Below are positions 15,949 through 25,546 of a DNA stretch of 32,689 bases, in pieces. Source of the stretch: Streptomyces poriferorum. Lineage in GTDB: Bacteria > Actinomycetota > Actinomycetes > Streptomycetales > Streptomycetaceae. Made by a program: the position numbers and the translations under genes. The stretch spans positions 1-32,689 of the forward strand of contig NZ_JAELVH010000152.1 in NCBI RefSeq assembly GCF_019399235.1, in the 5' to 3' direction. Positions within the stretch are counted from its first letter, which is position 1, and every line of letters begins with the position of its first letter. The notes beneath the pieces were generated by a model. The model saw only the letters and a program-made list of their open reading frames with translations, was not told where the DNA came from and searched no databases.

Positions 15949-17349
15949 TCACGGGCGGGTCATACGAAGGACGTCCAGCGCCTCGTCGAGCTGTTCCACG
16001 GTGAGGTCGCCGCGCTCGACGTAGCCCGAGTCCAGCACCACCTCACGGATCGTCCTCCGCTCGGCCAGGGACTTCTTGGCGACCTTCGCGGCCTCCTCGT
16101 AGCCGATGTACTTGTTCAGCGGGGTGACGACGGACGGTGAGGACTCCGCGTACTCCCTGGCCCGCTCGACGTTCGCGGTGATCCCGTCGACGGTACGGTC
16201 CGCGAGCAGCCGGGAGACGTGGGTGAGGAGCCGGACGGACTCCAGCAGGTTCTTCGCGATGACCGGGAGCATGACGTTCAGCTCGAAGTTGCCGGCGGCG
16301 CCCGCGACGGCCACCGTCGTGTCGTTCCCCGTCACCTGGGCGGCGACCATCAGCACGGCCTCGGGAATGACCGGATTCACCTTGCCCGGCATGATCGAGG
16401 AGCCCGGCTGGAGGTCGGGGAGGCTGATCTCGGCCAGTCCGGTGCGCGGTCCCGACGCCATCCAGCGCAGATCGTTGGAGATCTTGGTGAGGGAGACCGC
16501 GATCGTGCGGAGCTGGCCGGAGGTCTCGACGAGGCCGTCCCGCGCGCCCTGCGCCTCGAAGTGGTTGCGGGCCTCGGTGAGCGGCAGCCCGGTGACGCGG
16601 GCGACCTCGGCGATGACGGCGGCGGAGAAGCCGGGCGGGGTGTTGATACCGGTGCCGACGGCCGTGCCGCCCAGCGGCAGCTCGGCGAGGCGGGGGAGCG
16701 AGGCGCGCAGCCGCTCGATGCCGTAGCGGATCTGTGCCGCGTACCCCCCGAACTCCTGGCCCAGGGTGACGGGGGTGGCGTCCATCAGGTGCGTACGCCC
16801 CGACTTCACCACGTCCGCGAACTCGGCGGACTTGCGCTCCAGCGCCGCCGCCAGATGGTCCAGCGCCGGGATCAGCTCGCCGGTCACCGAGCCGGTCGCG
16901 GCGATGTGGATGGAGGACGGGAAGACGTCGTTGGAGGACTGCGAGGCGTTGACGTGGTCGTTGGGGTGGACCGCGCGGCCGAGGCGCTCGGTGGCGAGCG
17001 TGGCCAGGACCTCGTTGGTGTTCATGTTCGACGAGGTACCGGAGCCCGTCTGGAAGACGTCGATGGGGAAGTGCGCGTCCCAGCGGCCCTCGGCGACCTC
17101 CGCCGCGGCCTCCTGGATGGCCTCGGCGATCTCCGGGTCGAGCACCTTCAGTTCGGCGTTCACCTTGGCGGCGGCGGCCTTGACGCGCGCGAGGGCCGCG
17201 ATGTGCGCCCGCTCCAGGCGCTGCCCGGAGATCGGGAAGTTCTCCACGGCACGCTGGGTCTGGGCGCGCCATTTCGCGTCGGCGGGTACCCGCACCTCAC
17301 CCATCGAGTCGTGCTCGGTGCGGTAGTCCTTGCCGGTTTCCTCGTCCAT
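15949..17349 (-). CDS. fumC: Fumarase class II (fumarate hydratase)
   Basis: Iron-independent fumarate hydratase of 466 residues, which interconverts fumarate and L-malate in the TCA cycle. Substrate-site motifs are present: TGSGTSSNMNTNEV (101-114), SGRTHLMDATPVT with H187, and the superfamily signature GSSIMPGKVNP (316-326) on the mobile loop that carries the catalytic serine. The ATG at 17349 has GGAGG nine bases upstream; 15 additional upstream codons are open but lack a ribosome site. The enzyme is oxygen-stable, in contrast to the class I fumarase about 4 kb away. The adjacent downstream gene is the DUF402 protein. Confidence 0.96.
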   Translation of the reverse strand: MDEETGKDYRTEHDSMGEVRVPADAKWRAQTQRAVENFPISGQRLERAHIAALARVKAAAAKVNAELKVLDPEIAEAIQEAAAEVAEGRWDAHFPIDVFQTGSGTSSNMNTNEVLATLATERLGRAVHPNDHVNASQSSNDVFPSSIHIAATGSVTGELIPALDHLAAALERKSAEFADVVKSGRTHLMDATPVTLGQEFGGYAAQIRYGIERLRASLPRLAELPLGGTAVGTGINTPPGFSAAVIAEVARVTGLPLTEARNHFEAQGARDGLVETSGQLRTIAVSLTKISNDLRWMASGPRTGLAEISLPDLQPGSSIMPGKVNPVIPEAVLMVAAQVTGNDTTVAVAGAAGNFELNVMLPVIAKNLLESVRLLTHVSRLLADRTVDGITANVERAREYAESSPSVVTPLNKYIGYEEAAKVAKKSLAERRTIREVVLDSGYVERGDLTVEQLDEALDVLRMTRP

Positions 17350-17456
17350 GGTGATCCAACCTCCTGAAAAAGATGAGCACTTGTCTTGTTCCATGTATTC
17401 CCAAGTTGTCTACCGACCAGTAAATACCGGGGGTAACAACAACCTCGGGAGGCGCA
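17350..17456. promoter_or_regulatory. Divergent spacer between fumC and the SGNH hydrolase gene
   Basis: A 107-base AT-richer spacer with ribosome sites for both genes: GGAGG for fumC (minus strand) and GGGAGG at 17447-17452 for the hydrolase. Candidate promoter hexamers (TTGTCT at 17406, TAAATA at 17421) are too close together to form one promoter, so I do not assign start sites. Confidence 0.4.
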
Positions 17457-18983
17457 ATGAGACGTACCGGATACCGACTCCGATGTACGGTCGCGGCCGT
17501 CGCGGCCATGGCGGCGGCGTTGGGCGGCATGACCGTAGCCGCCGGCCCGGCGGGTGCTGCCCAGCCCGGTACCAGCAGTACCGCATCCACCGCCCTGCCG
17601 CCGGAACTGGAGGCCCTGCGCGCCGCCGAGGCCACCCGGCTGTACGGCGACCCGGCCGAGCGCCCGCTCGCCGAACGCAAGACCGGGCTCATCTCGCTCG
17701 GCGACAGCGAGATCTCGGGCGAGGGCGTCGGCACGTACGAGGCGGGCACCAACGGCCCCGACAACTGGTGCCACCGCTCACCCGACTCGGCCATCCACCG
17801 CACCGGGATCCCGGCCGACGTCACGTACAACGTCTCGTGCTCCGGCGCGTACACCGGAAACATCGTCATCGGCGGTTCGAAGCAGTACGCCGACGAACTC
17901 GTCCAGAGCGACAACCTCGCCATCAAGGCGCGCAACACCCGCATCAAGATGATCGTGCTGGTGGCGGGTGCCAACGACGACCTCCAGTTCGGCCCGGTCA
18001 TGACGGACTGCGTCACGCGCTGGGTGCTCAGCCAGGGAACCTGTGAGCCCAAGTACGACGGCGGCTGGCAGGCCCGCGTCGACGGACTCGTGCCCAAGGT
18101 CGAGAAGACCGTGCGCGACCTGCGGACGGTGATGACCGGCGCCGGTTACGCCGACGCCGACTACAAGCTCGTCGTCATGGGCTACCCGAGCCCCATCGGC
18201 CCGGACTTCTACGACAACCCGAACTTCCCCGGCAAGCTTCCCGGCGGCTGCGCCGGATACGACTCCGACGCCGCCTGGGGACGTAACGTCGCCGTTCCGG
18301 CCTTCGAGCGCGGCATGCGCAAGGTCGCCACCGACACCGGAGCGGTCTACCTCGACAACTCCCGGCTCTTCCACGGCCACGAGGTGTGCAGCGAGTCCAC
18401 CTGGGCCCGCGGCCTGTTCATCGACCTCTCGCACTTCCCGCCGGACTCCAACTCCCTCCGGCAGTCCTTCCACCCGAACGCGGCCGGCCACGGCGCCTTC
18501 GCCTCCTGCCTGACCCAGATCTACAACTCGGGCCTGCGCGAGGCGAGCTGCGCCGACCCGGCGAGCACCGGGAAGCCCGTGCTCCAGGCCGCCGCCTGGG
18601 ACGACGCCTTCAAGCCCCTGCGCGGCGAGGCGACGGGCAGCTGCCTGGACGTCCCCGCCTCGGTCACCCGGAACAACACCGGCGTCACCGGCTGGGAGTG
18701 CCACGGCGGGCGCAACCAGGGCTGGTGGTACGACTCCGGCACGAAGAACCTCCGCACCGAGCTGAGCCACGACCGCTGCCTGGACGTACCGGGCGCGAAG
18801 TACACGGCGGGCGCCGCGCTCATCCTCTACAACTGCTCGGGCGCGGCCAACCAGCAGTTCGTCCGCCAGTCGGGCACCCTGCGCCCGGCCGCCTCGACCG
18901 GGCTGTGCGCGACCCTGGCGGGAGCCCATGACCCGCTGAGGCTCCAGCCCTGCGACGCAAGCGCGCGGCAGCGCTTCGCGTAG
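17457..18983 (+). CDS. Secreted SGNH/GDSL hydrolase with C-terminal ricin-B lectin domain
   Basis: Exported esterase/lipase-like protein of 508 residues. A signal peptide spans residues 1 to about 35: basic MRRTGYRLR, a hydrophobic Ala/Val stretch, then cleavage after a GAA-type site. The SGNH hydrolase domain has the nucleophile S84 in LGDSEISGEG, a glycine block around G130, N173 in GAND, and H339 in SFHPNAAGH. The residue usually acidic three positions before the histidine appears not to be Asp, so the enzyme may use a dyad. The C-terminal 125 or so residues form a ricin-type beta-trefoil lectin domain with CLDV repeats and QxW-like motifs (NQGWWY, NQQF), suggesting carbohydrate binding. 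Several cysteines fit an extracytoplasmic protein. GGGAGG precedes the ATG. Confidence 0.9.
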   Translation: MRRTGYRLRCTVAAVAAMAAALGGMTVAAGPAGAAQPGTSSTASTALPPELEALRAAEATRLYGDPAERPLAERKTGLISLGDSEISGEGVGTYEAGTNGPDNWCHRSPDSAIHRTGIPADVTYNVSCSGAYTGNIVIGGSKQYADELVQSDNLAIKARNTRIKMIVLVAGANDDLQFGPVMTDCVTRWVLSQGTCEPKYDGGWQARVDGLVPKVEKTVRDLRTVMTGAGYADADYKLVVMGYPSPIGPDFYDNPNFPGKLPGGCAGYDSDAAWGRNVAVPAFERGMRKVATDTGAVYLDNSRLFHGHEVCSESTWARGLFIDLSHFPPDSNSLRQSFHPNAAGHGAFASCLTQIYNSGLREASCADPASTGKPVLQAAAWDDAFKPLRGEATGSCLDVPASVTRNNTGVTGWECHGGRNQGWWYDSGTKNLRTELSHDRCLDVPGAKYTAGAALILYNCSGAANQQFVRQSGTLRPAASTGLCATLAGAHDPLRLQPCDASARQRFA

Positions 18984-18998
18984 CACCTCGGAGCGTCC

Positions 18999-19033
18999 GG
19001 TACGGGGCGGGGCAGCCGGCCCCGCCCCGTACC
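18999..19033. terminator. Bidirectional terminator between SGNH hydrolase and M18 aminopeptidase
   Basis: Perfect inverted repeat with 14-base arms (18999-19012 and 19020-19033) and a seven-base loop, 15 bases after the hydrolase stop. Confidence 0.85.
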
Positions 19034-19150
19034 CGGGTTCAATTCGAGTTGCGTACCTGGGGTCGGCCCGGGGTCGCGTACCCGGGGTCGGTCCTGGGTC
19101 GCGTATCCGGGTTCGGCCCGAGGGTACGAACGCGGGTTCAGTCCGAGGCC
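19026..19150. repeat. Degenerate 25-bp tandem repeat array
   Basis: Five consecutive units with a 25-base period (19026, 19051, 19076, 19101, 19126). The middle three begin GCGTA(C/T)C(C/T)GGG and share GTCGG(C/T)CC or close variants. The outer units are more diverged. The last unit overlaps the final codons of the M18 aminopeptidase gene (stop at 19138-19140), and the first overlaps the terminator arm. Confidence 0.75.
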
Positions 19151-20439
19151 ACGAACGCGCCGAGGATCGCCGCCAGGTATCCCGGGTCGTCCGCCCCGCA
19201 CAGCTCGCGCGCCGAGTGCATCGACAGGCCCGGCACCCCCACGTCGACGGTCTGCACACCCAGCCGGGCCGCGGTGAGCGGTCCGATGGAGGTACCGCAC
19301 GGCATCGCGTTGTTGGAGACGAACGGCTGCCACGGCGCCCCCGCCCGCTCGCAGGCCGAGGCGAACATCGCGATCCCGGTCGAGTCGGTGGCGTAGCGCT
19401 GATTGGCGTTGACCTTGATGGTGGGGCCGCCGTTGGGCAGCGGGCGGTGGTCGGGGTCATGGCGCTCGGCGTAGTTGGGATGGACCGCGTGTGCCATGTC
19501 GGCCGAGACGCAGAAGGCGCCGGCCAGGGCCCGCGACCAGTCCTCCTGGCTGCCGCCGCGAGCGGTGACCGAACGGCTCAGCACCCTCTCCAGCAGCGGG
19601 CTCTGCGCACCCGTGTCCGAACCGCTGCCGACCTCCTCGTGGTCGAAGGCCGCCAGGACGGGGATGTACGCGGGTTCCCCGGCCGCCGTCGCCGCACCGG
19701 CCAGCGCCGTGACGCCCGCGTGCACCGACACCAGGTTGTCCAGCCGGGAGGAGACCAGGAACTCCCGTTCCGCGCCCAGGTATCCGGGGGGCTGGATGTC
19801 GTGGAGCATCAGGTCCCAGCCGAGCACCTCGTCCGGCTCGGCCTCGGCCGCCGCGGCGACCCTGCGCAGCAGCGCCCCCTCCTCCGCGACGCCGAGCGAC
19901 CAGACAGGGGTGATGTGCCGCTGCCGGTCCAGTGCGAGGCCGTCGTTGACGGAACGGTCCAGATGGATCGCCAGCTGGGGCACGCGCAGCAGCGGTTCGT
20001 CGATCTGGACGAGCCGGGAGTCGGTCCGACTGCCCGGCCCCCGCAGGGCCAGCCGGCCCGAGATGCCCAGGTCGCGGTCGAGCCAGGTGTTGAGCGGAAC
20101 CCCGCCGTAGATCTCCACCGCGATCTGCCGCCAGCCGGCGGATCCGGTGTCGGGGCTCGGCTTGATCCGCAGGTTCGGCGAGTCGGTGTGGGTGCCGATG
20201 ATCCGGAACGGGGTGTGGGAGGGCGTGCCCTCGGGTGCGTACCAGGCGATCAGGGCTCCGCCGCGGACGACGAAGCTGCCGCCCGTGGTGCCCGTCCAGT
20301 CGTCGGTGCCCCGCAGCTCACGGAAACCGGCCTTCTCCAGGCGCTGGGCCGCGCTCGCCACGGCGTGGTACGGGGAGGGGCTGGCCCTGATGAAGGAGAG
20401 CAGGTCGTCGGTGTGGCTGCGGTGAGGGACCGGCGTCAT
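19138..20439 (-). CDS. M18 family aminopeptidase
   Basis: Cytosolic zinc metallo-aminopeptidase of 433 residues, a usual length for bacterial M18 enzymes (aspartyl/leucyl-type exopeptidases). Metal and catalytic motifs are present in order: H84 in GTHTDSPNLRIKP, D234 in SSRLDN, the E268-E269 pair in FDHEEVGSGSDTGAQ, and D314 in SADMAHAVHPN. A further conserved histidine is expected near the C-terminus, in a region I did not pin down. The ATG at 20439 has AAAGGCGG upstream; the open frame extends to 20736 but that part is low-complexity and lacks a start signal. Its stop lies inside the 25-bp repeat array. A role in peptide turnover is inferred from family. Confidence 0.93.
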   Translation of the reverse strand: MTPVPHRSHTDDLLSFIRASPSPYHAVASAAQRLEKAGFRELRGTDDWTGTTGGSFVVRGGALIAWYAPEGTPSHTPFRIIGTHTDSPNLRIKPSPDTGSAGWRQIAVEIYGGVPLNTWLDRDLGISGRLALRGPGSRTDSRLVQIDEPLLRVPQLAIHLDRSVNDGLALDRQRHITPVWSLGVAEEGALLRRVAAAAEAEPDEVLGWDLMLHDIQPPGYLGAEREFLVSSRLDNLVSVHAGVTALAGAATAAGEPAYIPVLAAFDHEEVGSGSDTGAQSPLLERVLSRSVTARGGSQEDWSRALAGAFCVSADMAHAVHPNYAERHDPDHRPLPNGGPTIKVNANQRYATDSTGIAMFASACERAGAPWQPFVSNNAMPCGTSIGPLTAARLGVQTVDVGVPGLSMHSARELCGADDPGYLAAILGAFVASD

Positions 20440-21024
20440 GCGGTGTCCGCCTTTCCGGATCGGGACGGTGAGGGTGGTTCGGTGTGGGTTCGGACAGCCG
20501 GGTGTCTGGTCCCGGCGTCCGGGCCGGGAGGCGGGGTGTTCCGGTGTGGGGGACCGGGAATCGGGGCGTCGGAGGAAGAGGCACGGTTCTCCGGCCCAAC
20601 GCGGACAACTCACCGCATCGGTACGGCTCCCCGCAAGCCGTACGGACGGCTCTCTGCGCGAAAGCGGCGGTGCGGGCGCGGTCCCTGCGGGTGATGCGGA
20701 ACCGCCCGGGGCGGCGGCGCGCGGCCCGGTCCGCACGTCCGGGGCGAGACGCCTCGGACGCGGGGGCCCTGACCGGGGCGCGATCCGGACGCGGGAGAGG
20801 AGCGGGCGGCGCCGGACGCCGCTTCGCGAGATTGGCTGAATCTGGCCGTCCGGGACCGGTCGCGCGGAGCGGTTACACGGAGCGGTCGCACGGACCGGTC
20901 AAACGGGCCGGTCAAACGGGCCGGTTACACGGAGCGGTCGCACGGACCGGTCAAACGCCCCGGTCGCGCGGACCGGCCATGCGGCCTGCGGCCTGTGACG
21001 TGCCGCCGATGCCTCGGCCACGGC
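20440..21024. other. Gene-free stretch between M18 aminopeptidase and class I fumarase
   Basis: About 650 bases separate the two coding regions. Open frames exist on both strands, but they have weak third-position bias, no ribosome site and no recognisable product. Structured elements are a perfect inverted repeat GTACGGCT (20621-20628) / AGCCGTAC (20636-20643), the 13-bp minisatellite at 20857-20973, and the fumarase terminator at 21012-21060. The promoter for the aminopeptidase should lie within the first 150 bases, but I see no clear hexamers. Confidence 0.6.
20857..20973. repeat. 13-bp tandem repeat array (nine units)
   Basis: Nine contiguous 13-base units, each beginning CGGT and mostly of the form CGGT(C/T)(A/G)(C/A)(A/G)CGG(A/G)(C/G). 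Units 4 and 5 are identical, and units 2-3 are repeated exactly as units 6-7, giving a higher-order period of 52 bases. A partial tenth unit follows. This is a minisatellite in the spacer downstream of the class I fumarase terminator. Confidence 0.93.
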
Positions 21025-21060
21025 CGAGGGGCGCCCCGGCCGTGGCCGGGGCGCCCCTCG
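21012..21060. terminator. Terminator of the class I fumarase gene
   Basis: Two overlapping inverted repeats: CCTCGGCC (21012-21019) with GGCCGAGG (21022-21029), and a perfect 17-base pair of arms (21025-21041 and 21044-21060). The second would form a very stable hairpin 28 bases after the fumarase stop. Confidence 0.85.
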
Positions 21061-21088
21061 ATGGTGCGGGTGCGGGTGCGGGGGTCGG

Positions 21089-22756
<1,668 letters not shown>

Positions 22757-22946
22757 TACGGCCATTCCTCACTCGGCAGACAGCGGCTGGCCTCCCTTGG
22801 CCAGCGCACCCACCAGGGTAGGACCCCGCGGGGGTGCCGGGTCTGTGAGGTAGGGCTCATCGCGGTTCCGGCCCGGGGGCCGGGTGCCGGCCCCCGGCGG
22901 CGCCTCTTCGCCCCACGGGGTCGCGTCCTCGCCCTGCCGGGCCGGA

Positions 22947-23016
22947 TCGCGATATATGCCCGCCGCGCCCGGTCGCCCCCTAGTCGCGATCTATCGCGTT
23001 TGGGTACGCTGGGCCG
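22947..23016 (+). promoter_or_regulatory. Promoter region of the DUF1707 gene with palindromic elements
   Basis: TACGCT (23005-23010) ends six bases before the GTG start, fitting a -10 for a leaderless mRNA. Upstream are a perfect palindrome CGCGAT-CT-ATCGCG (22985-22998) over the -35 area and a half-site CGCGATATAT (22948-22957) starting 37 bases earlier. The regulator is unknown. Confidence 0.55.
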
Positions 23017-23682
23017 GTGGACCTCGAAAAGCACCCCCAGCAGCCCACCGTGCGGGCGGAACCCGACGTCATCCGCGCCTCCGACGCGGACCGCGACCGG
23101 ATCGCGGACATCCTGCGTGAGGCGATGGCCGAGGGCCGGCTGACCGCCGACGAGCACGCCGAGCGGGTCGACTCCGTCTACCGCGCCAAGACCGTCGGGG
23201 AACTCGAACCGCTGGTACGGGACCTGCCGGCGCCGGGCGGCACCCCCCGGCCCGTCGGCGCCTCGTACGCCCCGGCCGCCGAGGTGCCCACGGGGCCCGC
23301 CGACAACCTGGTCGCGATCTTCAGCAGCGCCAGCCGCAAGGGCCGGTGGCGGGTCGGCGGGCGCACGAACGCGTTCTCGCTGTTCGGCAGTGTCGAGATC
23401 GATCTGACCGAGGCCCTTTTCGGACAACGGCTCACGGTGATCAATGCGACTTCCATCTTCGGGAGCGTGGACATCAGAGTCCCCGAGAACATCTCGCTGC
23501 GCGGAAGCGGAACGGGGATTTTCGGCAGTTTCGAAGTCACCACGCTGGAATCGGCGGATCCCGAGGCTCCCGTGGTTGCCGTCAACGGATATTCGGTGTT
23601 CGGCAGCGTCGAGGCGAAGCCCAAGCGCGGCAAGTTCATTGCGGATCTGCAGGACAGGCTGCGCAAACATCTCGGCCACTGA
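23017..23682 (+). CDS. DUF1707 protein with LiaF-like C-terminal repeats
   Basis: Soluble protein of 221 residues. Residues 17-70 form a DUF1707 (SHOCT-like) domain, with RASDADRDRIADILREAMAEGRL followed by EHAERVDSVYRAKT. A Pro/Ala linker leads to a region (about 96-200) resembling the C-terminal domain of LiaF-type cell-wall-stress proteins. It contains four copies of an FGSV-type turn, at residues 123, 148, 169 (FGSF) and 195, which suggests a beta-solenoid. No membrane helix is visible, unlike full LiaF proteins. Start: GTG at 23017 without a Shine-Dalgarno sequence, probably leaderless. Function is unknown; DUF1707 proteins are abundant in actinomycetes. Confidence 0.88.
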   Translation: MDLEKHPQQPTVRAEPDVIRASDADRDRIADILREAMAEGRLTADEHAERVDSVYRAKTVGELEPLVRDLPAPGGTPRPVGASYAPAAEVPTGPADNLVAIFSSASRKGRWRVGGRTNAFSLFGSVEIDLTEALFGQRLTVINATSIFGSVDIRVPENISLRGSGTGIFGSFEVTTLESADPEAPVVAVNGYSVFGSVEAKPKRGKFIADLQDRLRKHLGH

Positions 23683-23809
23683 CAACGGCGCGACGTGCGG
23701 CGGCGCGTAAGGGCGCGCGGGGACGGGTCGTTGCGCGGGGCCGGATTCGGGCCGGATTCGGGGCGGATTCCGGACGGAAATGTGCTCGACCGCAATTCCG
23801 TGGACCGGA

Positions 23810-23826
23810 ACTGAGTGCCACTCAGT
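23810..23826. promoter_or_regulatory. Palindrome upstream of the WhiB-like gene
   Basis: ACTGAGT-GCC-ACTCAGT, a perfect seven-base inverted repeat 75 bases upstream of the GTG start. It is a plausible operator; the protein that would bind is unknown. Confidence 0.45.
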
Positions 23827-23900
23827 GCATAGGCGCGCGCACAGCGGGTAGGGAACGCTGCATCGCCTCTTGCTCGCGAAGCCGTCGTCAGGAGTGGACC

Positions 23901-24272
23901 GTGCTGCAACTGCCGCATCAGCCCCTGCAGGTCGCCGCCATCCCTCCCCAGCGGACCCCCGCTCGGGAGGACCAGGCAGGCCCCTGGCATTCGGAGGCGG
24001 TGTGCCGCCGGGATGAAGCCGGGCTGTTCTTCGCTCCGTCGAAGGAGCCGACTGCTGCCCGACTCTCGCGCGAGGAGTCCGCGAAGCGGGTCTGCGCGCG
24101 CTGCCCCGTGATGATCGAGTGCCGCGAACACGCCCTGGTGCAACCGGAGCCGTACGGGGTGTGGGGCGGCCTCACCGCTGCCGAACGCCGCGTGGCGCTC
24201 GCCCGCCGCAGGCGGCGCGAGGCGGAGCTCAAGGCGTCCGGTGCCACCGGCCACATCGCCGCGGCCGGCTGA
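23901..24272 (+). CDS. wblI: WhiB-family iron-sulfur transcription regulator
   Basis: Actinobacteria-specific regulator of 123 residues. The four cluster cysteines are C35, C65, C68 and C74 (C-x29-CxxC-x5-C), which coordinate a redox/NO-sensitive [4Fe-4S] cluster. The GVWGG turn at 86-90 contacts sigma-A region 4, and a basic C-terminal tail (ARRRRRE) fits DNA contact. The GTG at 23901 has AGGAG six bases upstream. The symbol is based only on gene order next to glpX as I recall it in S. coelicolor; sequence alone says WhiB-like. It is convergent with glpX. Confidence 0.9.
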   Translation: MLQLPHQPLQVAAIPPQRTPAREDQAGPWHSEAVCRRDEAGLFFAPSKEPTAARLSREESAKRVCARCPVMIECREHALVQPEPYGVWGGLTAAERRVALARRRRREAELKASGATGHIAAAG

Positions 24273-24395
24273 CGGAAACACCGGACCGTACCTGCGTTTG
24301 TGCCCGTACTCGTAGTCGTACCCGTCCCGTACCTGTACCTGTACGCGCGCACCCGTACCCGTCTTCCCGTCCCGCTGTTCGCGTCCGTAGACGCA

Positions 24396-24431
24396 AAGAG
24401 GCGCCCCCACCGCACATGGGGGGCGCCTCTT
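24396..24431. terminator. Bidirectional terminator between the WhiB-like gene and glpX
   Basis: Perfect inverted repeat with 13-base arms (24396-24408 and 24419-24431) and a ten-base loop, 17 bases after the glpX stop. Confidence 0.87.
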
Positions 24432-24448
24432 CGCGGGACGTACCTACG

Positions 24449-25480
24449 TCACTTCGCGCGGTCGAAGTCGATCGCGCTGTAGGCACGCAGCTTCGAAAGC
24501 CGGTGGGTGGAGTCGATCTTCCGGATGGTGCCCGACTTGGAGCGCATGACGATCGACTCGGTCGTCGCCGTCTCCGCGCGGTAGCGCACGCCCCGCATCA
24601 GCTCGCCGTCCGTGATGCCGGTGGCCACGAAGAACACGTTGTCGCCGCTGACCAGGTCGTCCGTGGACAGCACCCGGTCCAGGTCGTGTCCGGCGTCCAG
24701 GGCGCGCTGCCGTTCGGCCTCGTCCTTCGGCCAGAGCTTGCCCTGGATGACACCGCCGAGGCACTTTATGGCGCAGGCCGAGATGATGCCCTCGGGCGTG
24801 CCGCCGATGCCCATCAGTAGGTCGACGCCGGTGCCCTCACGGGCGGCCATGATCGATCCCGCGACGTCGCCGTCGGAGATGAACTTGATCCGGGCGCCGG
24901 TCTCCCGGATCTCCTTGACGATGCCCTCGTGGCGGGGGCGGTCCAGGATGACGACGGTGACGTCCTCGGGCATGGAGTTCTTGGCCTTCGCGACCCGGCG
25001 GATGTTCACCGAGACGGGGGCGTTGATGTCGACGAAGTCGGCGGCCTCGGGACCCGTGACCAGCTTGTCCATGTAGAAGACGGCGGACGGGTCGAACATC
25101 GCGCCCCGGTCCGCAGCGGCCAGCACGGCGATCGCGTTCGGCATGCCCTTGGCGTTCAGGGTGGTGCCGTCGATCGGGTCGACGGCGATGTCGACCTCGG
25201 GGCCGGTGCCGTCGCCGACGCGCTCGCCGTTGAACAGCATGGGGGCCTCGTCCTTCTCGCCCTCACCGATGACGACGATGCCGTTCATCGACACGGTGGA
25301 GACGAGGGTCCGCATGGCCTTCACGGCGGCGCCGTCGGCGCCGATCTTGTCCCCGCGGCCGACCCAGCGCCCGGCGGCCATGGCGGCGGCCTCGGTGACC
25401 CGGACGAGCTCCAGGGCGAGGTTGCGGTCAGGGGCCTCCGGGGAGACCTCCAGCTGGGACGGCAGATGATGCTCGGACAT
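24449..25480 (-). CDS. glpX: Class II fructose-1,6-bisphosphatase GlpX
   Basis: Gluconeogenic phosphatase of 343 residues that converts fructose-1,6-bisphosphate to fructose-6-phosphate. Metal-binding motifs of the GlpX/inositol-phosphatase superfamily are present: GEGEKDEAPM (72-81) and DPIDGTT starting at D101, with MGIGGTPEG further on. It is the only FBPase gene in this window; GlpX is the main FBPase in many actinomycetes. The ATG at 25480 follows AAAGGTG at about ten bases. The 5' spacer (25481-25695) is divergent with the DUF4245 gene and carries the inverted repeat TATCG-TCAGGT-CGATA. Confidence 0.96.
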   Translation of the reverse strand: MSEHHLPSQLEVSPEAPDRNLALELVRVTEAAAMAAGRWVGRGDKIGADGAAVKAMRTLVSTVSMNGIVVIGEGEKDEAPMLFNGERVGDGTGPEVDIAVDPIDGTTLNAKGMPNAIAVLAAADRGAMFDPSAVFYMDKLVTGPEAADFVDINAPVSVNIRRVAKAKNSMPEDVTVVILDRPRHEGIVKEIRETGARIKFISDGDVAGSIMAAREGTGVDLLMGIGGTPEGIISACAIKCLGGVIQGKLWPKDEAERQRALDAGHDLDRVLSTDDLVSGDNVFFVATGITDGELMRGVRYRAETATTESIVMRSKSGTIRKIDSTHRLSKLRAYSAIDFDRAK

Positions 25481-25530
25481 CGGAGCGCACCTTTCTGTAC
25501 GACGACGACCGGATGAGGGTGATGTGACTC

Positions 25531-25546
25531 TATCGTCAGGTCGATA
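25531..25546. promoter_or_regulatory. Inverted repeat in the glpX promoter region
   Basis: TATCG-TCAGGT-CGATA, five-base arms, about 50 bases upstream of the glpX start in an AT-rich patch. On the minus strand TAGAGT just downstream could be a -10, making the repeat lie over the -35 to -10 spacer, the place for a repressor. Weak evidence. Confidence 0.4.

Noticed and set aside
20440..20860. A protein-coding gene in the spacer upstream of the aminopeptidase
   Set aside because: Open frames on both strands lack ribosome sites, coding-type third-position bias and recognisable motifs.
20857..20973. CRISPR array
   Set aside because: Units are contiguous 13-mers without unique spacers, and there are no cas genes.
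24290..24360. Degenerate hexamer repeats of the GTACC(C/T) type after the WhiB-like gene
   Set aside because: Irregular spacing and only approximate copies; likely low-complexity sequence just before the terminator.
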